In this document: piece after piece, positions 15,101 to 24,143 of the stretch
Position numbering within the stretch: position 1 is the first letter of the stretch
Layout of the letters: each line of letters starts with the position of its first letter
Assembly (NCBI RefSeq): GCF_032854445.1
Contig: NC_088302.1
Span: forward strand, 51,864,046-51,928,045
Source of the DNA: Liolophura sinensis
Lineage: Eukaryota > Mollusca > Polyplacophora > Chitonida > Chitonidae
Direction: 5' to 3'
DNA: 64,000 nt
Notes under the pieces: generated by a model
Databases searched by the model: none
Seen by the model: only the letters and a program-made list of their open reading frames with translations
What the model was told of the DNA's origin: nothing
Translations under genes and position numbers: made by a program

Positions 15101-18100
15101 GACATTACGTACCCTGTGGCTTGTTATGAATTCCATATTAAAAGTGATTAAGAGAGTTAAAAACACATCAGAAAAAAATGTATGTGGCCGTCTCTTCCGA
15201 AATAAACTAAGGTTGTATTATTTGTTTTGCTTTCTTTTAATTATACTCTTTCAACAATAATGAAGCACAAATAAACATAACTGACAGTTGCTTTAGAATA
15301 GATATGTGATATCCAGTCTTTATTATTTATGCACAGGTGAAATGTCAGGATTTCCTTAATTGATAAAAGTGATATCTCACTGGCTAGAGTTAGATATCAC
15401 CTTTGTTATTACACACCCCGACACCATGACATCACGAAGAAACATTTTGTTTTATGACGTTCTAGTCCAAGTTTAGCAGAATGACGTCATAATACAAGTT
15501 CAGTCAACTTTAGCTTAAGGTCTACAGCCAAAAACATTGCTGAAACTTGTTCAGTGCACAAAATCATGATATTTTAAAAATATAAATAATAAATAGATTA
15601 TTGCACAGTGAAGGTTGAATATCATAAATATTTTTCTTGTGAAAGGAGGCGTCTTGTTGGATATCATTTTTGCCCCTAACTTGAAAAATATTTATGATAT
15701 TCAACCTTCTTAGTGCAATATCTATAAATAACATCTAAGGATGTCATCTGGCGGTATTTGGGAACAGAGACTGAATTTGTGGTGTATAATATTATTTTTA
15801 TTTTGTTTTTAAGTTTTTTATTGTGGAATGGAAATAACTACAGAAGTACAAACAGTCTATTTTTCACATTTGGGCTGGTGTGGATGAGCTGTTGTTTTCA
15901 CCAGCAACTTTTCCAAGTTTAAAGTTGATCAAAAAATGTTATCAAAATGTTACCAGTTTTCTATTTTGAGTGTACATGCACATTTATATTAGAACAAGAC
16001 AACAGAGTATATAAGAATATGTATACACACCCTGTCAAATTTGCCCGTGACTATTAGGCCTTGTCACACCTGGCAGGTACCTGCGAGAGGAGAGACTAGA
16101 GATTCAGGTCTGGGTGAGCTATGGCCGACAATCTGAGGAACAACGACCCCGACACAGGGACAAGCTGATTGGCTCAGCATTCATTGACATGGAGACATTA
16201 GCAGACCCACGAAGGAAGCAACACCAAATAAGGTACATGCATATTATATGTAGGAGATGCTATACTTACAGGTGTATATTAGTTAGGAATGTGCACAATA
16301 TTAAAAACACGTATCTATCTATTCAGATTTGAACAGTTCTTGCAATAACTTTTCTTTGGGCAAAGGTAATTGTTACATGAAGTATAGTTTGCAGATTTTG
16401 GAATTGTGACTTTGTAACATTTTTTGAGAGGAATGCTGTTTTTATGGCCCTCAGTATTGTTTACCTTTTAATGTAGATTTGAAATCATTTGTGTAAGATA
16501 AAAGCAAGTACAGTATGTAAACTACCAGAACCTGGTGTGACTGTTGTTCCATGTACTCACACATGGATAAAGAGCATCTATTTCCATGAAACCACACAAT
16601 GTCTAACCCTTTATCCCATGTGATGTTACAGTGGTCTGTACCCACTGTTCAAGCCTGGAGCAGCCAGTCTGGGAGGAGCCTACCTGAGGGCACACATAAG
16701 CCTTAAGCCTCTTCTGGGACCAGTGGAACAGGTAAATCTTACACTTTGTATACATGTTGCACCCGTTCTGCCATTAATCTATGGTGTTGTACACTTAGCT
16801 GTTGGTATAAATTAGATGATAGTGGATTGTGAAGAACAATTGTATACACTGACGTTGTACAATTCAGAGCACAAGCCTCTGTCATTTAAATTTATTCTCT
16901 CCACAGATACAGTACATTTGTATGTGTAACAACATATTTTGTTCATACCAACTATTTCATTTGTGAGAAAGTTTCATTAATCAGTTTTCAAGGCATAAAT
17001 TTGAGAAAATGGTATCATGTACTTAAGACTTAGGAACATTTGAAATATTTGTAAAACAGTGGTGTCAGTGTTTGAATCCAGCATAGTCAAGTTTGTCAGG
17101 GTCATTTTGAGTTGGAGTACTTTGCCATGGTTTGTGACCTGTTTCCTCCACCCATAAACTTGACCACCATTGTGGGCACTCTTGGGTAACCATTGATGTG
17201 ACGTAAGTGATTAAGCTTTAGTCCCTCTCCTGATGTTACAGATATGTCAGATAGAAGAGGGCAGTGATGTGGTCGAAGATGAAGATTATGACCCTAATGA
17301 CAGCTTCCATCAAGTGGTTACCACGGCACCCAGAAATGAGGTCATAGGTCAGAAGGAGGAGCCAGACACACCCACATTTGCTGCCCATATCTCTGTAGAG
17401 AGAGCAATGCACCTGCCATGGGTGGCAGAGAAACATGGGTGAGTTCTGAGAACAGGTTTGAAGGCATCGCCTGATGTGGTTTGCATTTATGTGGTATATA
17501 TATCAGCATATTTTCACATGCCACACTGCAGTATTTCAGTCATATTATGGCAGTGTATTATTATTTTATTTATTTATTTGATTGGTGTTTTACGCCGCAC
17601 TTAAGAATATTTCACCTATACAACGGTGGCCAGCAATATGATGAGAGGAAATCGGGCAGAGCCTGGGGGAAACCCACGACCATCCACAGGCTGTGGCAGA
17701 TCTTCCCAGTGTATTATTAGACAATTGCCTGTATAGGTACATACTGTAAGGTAATGAGCAGAAAAGGAGTCCTTTTGTGATGGGTTTTATATTTCCGTAC
17801 AAATTCCTCATGTGACATCATTTTCGTGGAGCGACGTCATTTTTTTCTGGAGTGGCATAATCTGCAGCATATAATGAAGTAATATGACGTCAGAGCAGGA
17901 CTTCGTACAGAAATGACTGAACATTTTGTTTTTTGCACTGAATAGCACTACAGGGTTTTTGAACTGCCCAAAAAGCTGAACATATCTCTATGTGGTAACC
18001 GTTTGTACATACTATGTACCCATGTCGCATACTAGCAATTTTACCTTGAAATGTGTATGCTCTTTAATATGTGGGTGAAGTTTTCGAAAGGACTGTATGG

Positions 18101-21100
18101 GGAATATTAATAAATCAAACAAGTAAATTCAGCGTAGAATATGTAAATGTTTCATTAAGTGTTTACATATATTGCACATGTCACTACATACATGTATATC
18201 ACCCCCAGGTCCCCCTCCTGTGAGCCTAACTCATATGTGTCATTCCAAACATCCGAGGTGAGTCGTCCCGTGTTCACCAGTGTGGTAGTCGCGTCAGAGG
18301 CACCTGTGTGGGATTTCCAGATAGAGACACAACTTACCACAGAACTCCTCTTCATGGAGAGTAAGGTGAGTCTTATCCTTCTGCTCCTCCTTCTGTAAGA
18401 ACTGCTCCTCCTTTTGTAAGAACTGTTTCTCCTTCTGTAAGAACTGCTCCTCCTCCTGTAAGAACTGTTCCTTTTTCTGCAAGAACTGTTCCTCCTTTTG
18501 TAAGAACTGTTCCTCCTTCTGTAAGAACAGCTCCTCCTGTAGAATAACATGAATCTTATTCCTGCAGAGATATTCCTACTGAATATGTAATACGATCCTG
18601 TTAAAAATTGTTTGCATAGTTGTCTTTATAGGCTTTTTGCTTTATTAATTCTGTTTCGAAAATCAAGGGACCAGTGTAAAGTAGTACCTAAAATTTGCAC
18701 TTACACTGTATTATAAAGTTAGTAAAGGCTCTGATTTTTTTTTCAATATTTTCTATGTAAAAAAAATCATGTACATGTAAGTGCAGAGAGTGAAAGATGA
18801 TTTTGTTCCTTGCTTGAGTGACAGTACCCTTTTTATCTAATGAGAATGTTTTTGTTGCAGCATTTAGTATTCAAGGTGTGGCATAAACCTGACACTGCCT
18901 CCAAAGAACCAGGTGAGTCCTTACGAAGGTCTGTACCTGTAATTACTGTGTCTGCTGGTGTATATAGCATGTAGTTCATTGGCCCATCATCCTGCACCAA
19001 GGTTTGGATACAGGACCTCATGTTCTTTAAAATATCAAGTTTATAAATTAAAAAGATCAAATGACTCTTGGCATTTGGACATAACAGGTTGATTGCTTTT
19101 GTTTTCAAGATGATAAACTGATCATGAATTATTGAAGTATTATGTTTTTAAATTTCAAGCTTCAATAAGCATACTAACTTCCTGGCTTAGTGTCCAGCAT
19201 GAAGGGGATAGTGCAACGACTGGTTGACCCGTATCATTATAGTAGTTCGGGTGGGACGGCTTACTTGCCTCCGGTAGGGCGTGTCAGTGAAGCAGCACTA
19301 GACAACAGAAATCCGTCCTGCAACAATGAGGCACATTACATACACTCTAAAAAAATTGTTAAGCAGGACGTTAAACCCCAAGCACTCACTCACTCACTCA
19401 CTCAGCATACTTGCTCTAATAATACTTAACTTTTCATCCACGTTTTGATTAATTTTTCTAAAAAATCAAATAAGAGATTCCTGGGTCCAATGCTGCAGCC
19501 TTGTATAAGGAAAATAGAAGTAACGATTAAAAAGGAAGATGAAAAATTGCATTAATAAAGCAGTTTAATTTGTTGGCATAATCATTTCCAAAATGTCAAA
19601 GATTTATAAAAACAACTTCTGTACGTGGATTAGATAAAGCCTTTGTTTTGCCAAACAGACAATGTGCAGGACAAACCTCTAGCCTCTGTTGTGACCAGAT
19701 TTGTGAGCATACTTGTATTGCTGTCCACAGATAGATCCTCTGACCGTGTCCTGGGCTTTGTCACCGTGGACCTGGTACCTCTGACTACAGGGCTACAGCA
19801 GATCTGTGGCTGGTACAACATCATGGATTTCAATGGCCAGTGTCAGGGCCAAATCAAGGTGGGCGCAAACACACAACCTTTACATGTAATTTCAGAGTGT
19901 GTGTAGCTGGTCATCTGTCTTATCTCACTTCTGTGGTGGTGGTGGCATCTGCTTGATGATCACATTACGTACATGTAATACTGAACAGTCCAAGTGTAAT
20001 TTGTGTATAAATTTATAACATATTTATTTGATTCATGTTTGACTTTAAACCATACTTTAAACCAAACCAGGTCAGGCTTAAACACATATTTTTTGTGTGA
20101 TGGTGATCAGGACCTATTCCACAAAGCCACTTTTCATTTAAGTCAATTGTTCGTGGAGAAAAAATAAAAACAAAATTAGAACAAAAGGGAAAAAAGGGCA
20201 CATCACCCTTGACGTAATTTGTTTGGATGCCACAAGCACATGTAATCCAATGGGGAGGGAGCATATATTGTAATCCCTTGAGGTGGTGTTAGTGTGAAGC
20301 AGGACCGGGAGCAATCATTATGTATGTTATTACTCTTCAGTGTAATGTCATTATGACGAGCTGGGAAGGAACATAAACTGAGGTCAAGGTCCTGCTGCCA
20401 GGTGTTTGATTACAGTAGAAAATTAAATGTCTGGATTTTCTTTTTTTGCATTATGGGTACTTGATTGTTTTACAATTCGCAGGTCAGTGTAACCCCACTG
20501 GAGTCTCTGTCTCCATTCAGAAGTGGCCTACCATCACCTTTGGTAAGCTCTCCTGGCTATAGTGTACCAAGATATCGAAGTATCTTCATTGTTGTGTAAA
20601 TTTGATTCTGGCTAATGGTGTGATTTCAGATTGATAAGCGGCAAATGGTTGATTAAACTGGTTTTCTCTTCATAATCAGTGTGAGCAAAATGAAACTACT
20701 TCAGTCTCGTAGTTATGCTGTAATGTTTCAGGTTACATAATGTGTATGTCAGCATAATTTCAAAGCATTGATATGTCAAGTAAAGCAGTGGTTTTCTTTA
20801 AAACCCAAATTTCCTCTATACAGACAAGTTTTTTTCTATCTTTTAAAGTCATAAACTCATCAGATCCACAAATCAATTTGGTACCTTTCTCTAAGTTATA
20901 CTTCTGTATGTCTTTTTTCTTCAGTTGGACGCCCACCATGCTCCATTCCGGAGCTCTGTGTTTTACCCACCAGGGTTCTCCGGGGTGACTTGGTCAGACC
21001 AGCCCCCCTGGGCACCCAGCCACTCAGAGACAAGTCTACCTCATTTCCAGGAACACTATGAAAGTGTCAAACATCATCATGAGATGCTGCAGAAACAGGG

Positions 21101-24100
21101 CCAGATAAAGCCACCTGATGACAACCAAGGGGAACAACCTGAGGTGTCACTTCACTGGAAGCCACAGTTACCTGATTTAAGGGAGGAGCCCAGTTCTTCC
21201 AAGTCTTTTTTGTTCTCTGCTCTCAGGTAATCGCTTATGCACATCAAAAGTACACAGTACCACATCATATTGGTTAGAAGTACATGTTTATGTTAAACCT
21301 AAATATTAGAGATTCTGAGAAAGATTTTCAAAATATTTCTTGTGTATCAAAGGAAAAGTGTTCTATGAGTTTCATCAATTATGAATGATGTACATAAGTA
21401 GATGGTTGTTCAAAAGTGTATTAAAAGTCAAGTACAAGTAAGACTGATATCTGAGTACGACAGTTGGAACTCAGGTCCATACTGGGTTGGCAATGGTGGG
21501 TAATCAGTAAATACCTGACGAAATGGGCAGTCCAAATCTCATCAAATAACTATGCGGTTAATAAATATATATATATAACAGATATATATAAATATATTCA
21601 ACTAATCGAAAAAGAAATAACAAATTGTTTCTGGTCTTCGACTTAAAAATGAACTCTTTTCTTTTTGTTTTTCACAGAAAACAGCTCACAGAACTAGATG
21701 AAATCAATGATAAATTCAAAGCCCGACTGGCAATGCCAGAGCCCAGACACCAGGACACTCAGCTCCACTTCAGGACAGAGAGACTACCCCTGTTCACTAG
21801 ATCTGATCACCCGGCCGAAAATGGTCAATCAGCTCACCTTAATCTCAACTCCACCATCGGGGCGAACTCCTACACCTCCCAATCCATGGGCAAAGATAGT
21901 GCTAGAGACAGTGTCAGTGGACAGGACAGTGGGAATGTGACAGCAACCCACCACGAGACCAGCAATGATTTGATTGGTTCTCATTCGGCAGTGCCATCTG
22001 GAATGTCCACACAATCAGGGGAGGTAACTGGTGCCATTGATCAGCCTGTGTCAAACACTATGAGCTCTGAGCTGGACGTGCCTGAGGACTTTCTACACAA
22101 CCATGTCCCTCCTCAGATACAGGAGCTCCTGCAGGCTGCACGGCAGCTTCACCAGCCCCCGCCAGAGCCCCAGGAGAGAGCACCAGCCACAGAGGAGCTG
22201 GACTTGTCCAGCAGTGATGAGGAGGAGGAGGATCGTGATAACCAGCAGAACTACTTCCATCAGTATCAGGAATTTTTGCAAGATGGAGGAGATAACAGCA
22301 GCGATGACCAGGAAGAAGAGGATGATGTTGACATCATCACACCACGAGCTCTGAACGACATCTCTAGCAAAGGGCCAATGACAGGGGAGATAACTGGTAC
22401 ATCTCACATGAACCGTACAGGACCACATGGCACAAGGCACATCTTTCCATCTCCCATACCTGAACTGTCTTCTTTTTCTAACACAGATAGCTGGCTGGTT
22501 GAGCCACAGCATACAACAAATCTAGCTGTAAGCACCCCTGCAGAATTCGATGCTGAGGACTACACCCATCCAACCCCAATGCCTTTTGACATTGACTCCC
22601 TGTCAGATTGCGTGGAGTGGGAAAATAACTCAGGTGAGGAGTTTAGTGACAGGCCAGAGACCGTGCAGGATGAGAAGGTACGGATTAAAACGGTCAGACA
22701 TAACCTGGTGGCTGAAGACATGAACATCGTAGAGACCACTGGTAGATCGCAACCCTCTCCAGAATCAGGCCATGAAGATTGTCAATTCTCACCAAGAGCA
22801 GATTATAATAATACTGAAAACTTTGTGCAGTTCAGCCATAATAGTGGACAGAATTCTCCATGGTCAAGCCATAATAGTGGACAGAATTCTCCAAGGTCAA
22901 GCCGTAATGATGCACAGAATTCTTCAAGGTCAAGCTATAATGATGCACAGAATTCTTCAAGGTCAAACCGTAAAGGTGTACAGAGTTCTCCAAGGTCAAA
23001 CCATAATAGTTCACAGAATTCTCCAAGGTCAAACCATAATGGTGCACAGAATTCTTCAAGGTCAAACCAAAACTATGGACATAGTTCACCAACGCCCAGC
23101 CATAATAATGAGCAGAATTCACCAAGGCTAAACCAAAATGATGAGCAGAATTCACTAAGGTCAAGCCATAATGGTGCAGTGCATTCTCCAAGATCTGACC
23201 ATAATGATACTCAGAGCTCTGCAAAATCCAACCTTGAAGAGATACATTCCTCTCCAAGGTCAAATCATAGTAACAGATCACAAAGTTCAGAGGTCAAGGT
23301 GATAAAGGGATTACCTCCCTTGTCAGGACCAGGTTGGGGTCAGAGTAAAGATACCAGTAGTGGAACAAATTCATCATTGTCTACACCCAGAGCTCCTCTT
23401 GGTGTCATCACACTGGACATGTCCATCAAGGATGAGGCAGCTGAAATTGTCCAGCCAAAGAATGCTGCAAACAAACCAAACAGTGCTCAGAACAGTGACC
23501 ATTCCACTCCAAGGGAAGGAACTCTTCCTCACTCCCAGGTTCCCAACTTCTTCCCTTCTGCAGTACAGTTAGAGCAGTCAATGAAAGCTCTTCAACTTGT
23601 GACATGTAAACCAGGCCAGGTAAGGTTGATTCCTAGTGAAACAGGATATGATGTCTAATGGAGAAAATACACTAATGGCAAATCTGATATAAAATCTCAA
23701 ATATTATTTCCCCTCAATGTACAGGATGTACAGTAATCAGTTTTCTGAAACTTTAGGATTTTGCGTTAATGTCTTTAGGCAGACTCTCTAGCCATTATTC
23801 CACCAAAGCAGTCTTTACTGTTTGTATAAAATGATCTCTTTTATTGGATGACATGCTGCCAATGTGGTGTTAAACCCTAATCATTGTTCATTTTTCTTGG
23901 TAAAGTGTTCAGTACACACCTTCAGCTGTTACTGCAGCCTGTGTTGTTTTGTTGCAGCCTTTGGATGAGACCAGACTGAAGGAAAAGGCTTCTGTAGCTC
24001 AGGAGTTTGTCAAAAAGCTGTCCAAAGGGTCCTCTGTGACAAAGACAGACAAGTTCCAGAACAGCGGGCTCAAAAACAAACCATTACCAACTGCAGACGA

Positions 24101-24143
24101 AACCAAGAGGATAGCAAAGATCTTTGCTTCTAAGTTTGCATAG
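411..24143 (+). CDS. C2CD3: C2 domain-containing protein 3, C-terminal ~2190 residues (5' partial)
   Basis: Exons: 411-612, 1265-1380, 1594-1712, 2638-2790, 3093-3327, 3681-3841, 5046-5172, 5712-5836, 6240-6341, 6650-6736, 7135-7239, 7648-7724, 8244-8302, 9616-9762, 10128-10256, 10522-10616, 10935-11213, 11467-11571, 12015-12195, 12690-13055, 13489-13629, 14071-14182, 16077-16232, 16632-16731, 17242-17438, 18209-18365, 18861-18912, 19659-19858, 20483-20542, 20925-21226, 21678-23619, 23958-24143 (TAG). All phases match and no internal stop appears. C2CD3 is a centriole distal-end protein that promotes centriole elongation, distal appendage assembly and ciliogenesis. Identity rests on remembered similarity to vertebrate C2CD3 across many blocks, for example [69 protein letters not shown] and [18 protein letters not shown]. 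Six C2-like blocks are followed by a Ser-rich tail. The N-terminal part (some 500 residues in vertebrates) lies left of the window. Intron 3328-3680 has a GC donor. Exon boundaries were read by eye; the identity is very secure. Confidence 0.95.
1945..2135 (+). repeat. 39-bp minisatellite in C2CD3 intron 3
   Basis: Five near-identical units read GCAGCTTTGTGTCATGAAGT then TGATCAGATATGTGCTGCT. The 13-codon period makes open frames on both strands ([13 protein letters not shown] type); they have no splice signals of their own and are not coding. Confidence 0.93.
3328..3680 (+). other. C2CD3: GC-AG intron in C2CD3
   Basis: Exon 5 ends CACAAA and continues GCAAGT. The next exon starts after CTTCCAG at 3681 and needs one nucleotide from exon 5 to keep frame. 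The nearby GT (3332) leaves two nucleotides and breaks the frame, whereas the GC donor at 3328 fits both phase and consensus. Confidence 0.75.
3842..5045 (+). other. C2CD3 intron 6, no recognised element
   Basis: It holds several short open frames (4253-4546, 4710-4958) without splice signals or recognisable domains. They may be remains of an old insertion, but I could not identify one. Confidence 0.4.
5285..5525 (-). mobile_element. Unnamed dispersed repeat, copy 1 (inverted)
   Basis: Its reverse complement contains AGTGTGAAGCAGGACCTGGA, GAGAGGAACATTTGACCTCA and CTTGCTGCTGGGTGTTTG, in the same order as 20250-20415. No terminal repeats or coding sequence could be defined. Confidence 0.65.
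7324..7416 (+). mobile_element. SINE 3' fragment
   Basis: It contains ACCGTAATGCCGGCCGCTGT, CGTATAAGTGAAATATTCTT and CACGGCGTAAAGTACCATTC, followed by (AAAT)n, and matches the 3' end of the tRNA-derived SINE family. Confidence 0.85.
8244..8302 (+). other. C2CD3: 59-nt linker exon 13 of C2CD3
   Basis: This short exon reads [19 protein letters not shown] and was found because the phases of exons 12 (ends 2 nt into a codon) and 14 (needs 1 nt) do not fit each other directly. The exon has a pyrimidine-rich tract and TAG before it and GTAAGC after it, and it restores the frame exactly. It encodes a polar linker between C2 blocks 2 and 3. Confidence 0.75.
8614..8884 (+). mobile_element. tRNA-derived SINE, full length
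   Basis: It starts GGCCTCAGTGGCTCAGTCGG (RNA polymerase III box A: TGGCTCAGTCGG). Box B-like GTGAGTTCAATTCC follows about 55 bp on, then a conserved body (GGTTTCCTCCCACCATAAT) and the tail ACGGCGTAAAACACCAATCA plus (AAAT)n. This is the best preserved copy in the window. Confidence 0.93.
9470..9615 (+). repeat. ~22-bp minisatellite ending in the exon 14 acceptor of C2CD3
   Basis: About six units of GATGTTTGTAAACACAATGC (plus CT) run directly into exon 14. The last unit reads GATGTTTCAG, where GTAAAC is replaced by the CAG acceptor. Confidence 0.93.
9616..10995 (+). other. C2CD3: C2-like block 3 of C2CD3 (exons 14-17)
   Basis: The coding order is [61 protein letters not shown] and [14 protein letters not shown]. 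This is one of the best conserved parts relative to vertebrate C2CD3. The acceptor of exon 14 (9614-9615) is embedded in the last unit of a 22-bp minisatellite. Confidence 0.85.
11130..12990 (+). other. C2CD3: C2-like block 4 of C2CD3 (exons 17-20)
   Basis: The end of exon 17 starts the domain ([15 protein letters not shown]). Exon 18 gives [12 protein letters not shown], exon 19 [19 protein letters not shown] and [12 protein letters not shown], and exon 20 [15 protein letters not shown] and [15 protein letters not shown]. Order and spacing match a C2 domain with a long insertion between strands. Confidence 0.85.
14322..14610. repeat. Two-copy direct repeat in the longest C2CD3 intron
   Basis: AGGGTTGCAGTGGCCACCCA (about 14405) and AGGGTTGCTATTGCCACCCA (about 14520) begin two related segments about 115 bp apart, each with ATCAAAGA further on. 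They may be part of an old mobile element. No coding exon is visible. Confidence 0.5.
15594..15732. repeat. Inverted repeat with ~45-bp arms, hairpin or MITE-like
   Basis: The left arm contains AAGGTTGAATATCATAAATA (after ATTGCACAGTG). The right arm carries its complement TATTTATGATATTCAACCTT (before CTTAGTGCAATAT). The arms are separated by about 45 bp. It lies in the longest C2CD3 intron (14183-16076). Confidence 0.8.
17062..17215 (+). mobile_element. Degenerate SINE-like fragment
   Basis: GACCTGTTTCCTCCACCCAT and CTTGACCACCATTGTGGGCA resemble the middle of the fragment at 32250-32391. No clear tail remains, so the assignment is tentative. Confidence 0.4.
17560..17708 (-). mobile_element. 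SINE, 3' two-thirds, inverted
   Basis: It begins with (TTTA)n, then TTGATTGGTGTTTTACGCCG, the reverse complement of the SINE 3' end, and continues to the body (GAAACCCACGACCATCCACA). The tRNA-like head is missing. Confidence 0.9.
18366..18545 (+). repeat. ~21-bp pyrimidine-rich repeat at the exon 26 donor of C2CD3
   Basis: From about 15 bases after the donor GTGAGT the intron repeats CTCCTCCTTCTGTAAGAACTG about eight times, so each unit carries CTGTAAGAA, a weak donor-like string. A second ATGAATCTTATTCCT closes the array, resembling the GTGAGTCTTATCCT that opens it. Confidence 0.9.
19187..19408 (+). mobile_element. SINE-like element with (ACTC)n tail
   Basis: It starts GTGTCCAGCATGAAGGGGAT, has the body CGACTGGTTGACCCGTATCA and CAGTGAAGCAGCACTAGACA, and ends GCAGGACGTTAAACCCCAAG (CACT)n. 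This element type is familiar from molluscan genomes. It is intronic in C2CD3. Confidence 0.8.
20250..20415 (+). mobile_element. Unnamed dispersed repeat, copy 2
   Basis: It holds AGTGTGAAGCAGGACCGGGA, GGAAGGAACATAAACTGAGG and CCTGCTGCCAGGTGTTTGAT, and pairs with the inverted copy at 5285-5525. It may be a short non-autonomous element. Confidence 0.65.
21678..23619 (+). other. C2CD3: Large exon 31 of C2CD3: disordered Ser/Glu/Asn-rich tail
   Basis: This single 1942-nt exon encodes 647 residues. It opens with a short amphipathic stretch ([18 protein letters not shown]), then a long polar region with acidic clusters such as [12 protein letters not shown] and [11 protein letters not shown], and then an 11-residue tandem repeat (see separate entry). 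The composition predicts disorder. The final exon (23958-24143) adds a conserved basic helix ending [10 protein letters not shown]. Confidence 0.85.
22834..23268 (+). repeat. 11-residue (33-nt) coding repeat in C2CD3, ~13 copies
   Basis: Consecutive units follow the pattern (S/N)HN(S/D/G)xQNS(P/S)RS, for example [66 protein letters not shown] and [11 protein letters not shown]. The later units are more diverged. Each carries SP or SS next to RS, so phosphorylation by proline-directed or SR-type kinases is possible (inference). The opposite strand is also open across the block, which is a by-product of the repeat. Confidence 0.9.

Larger units (their letters stand above)
13489..16731 (+). other. 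C2CD3: C2-like block 5 of C2CD3 (exons 21-24)
   Basis: Exon 21 carries [12 protein letters not shown], exon 22 a basic segment ending SPFRW, exon 23 [16 protein letters not shown] and [12 protein letters not shown], and exon 24 [14 protein letters not shown]. The exon 22 donor is read at 14183 (TG then GTAGGT) because only this choice joins exon 23 in frame; a nearer GT at 14180 would not. The intron 14183-16076 (1.9 kb) is the longest in this gene within the window. Confidence 0.8.
17242..20542 (+). other. C2CD3: C2-like block 6 of C2CD3 (exons 25-29)
   Basis: An acidic lead (EDEDYDPND) precedes [74 protein letters not shown] and GQIKVSVTPLE. This is the C-terminal C2 block of the C2CD3 family and is highly similar to vertebrate sequences as I recall them. 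Confidence 0.85.

Noticed and set aside
22832-23281. 149-codon frame antisense to C2CD3 exon 31
   Set aside because: Shadow of the 33-nt coding repeat; the sense strand is the conserved gene.
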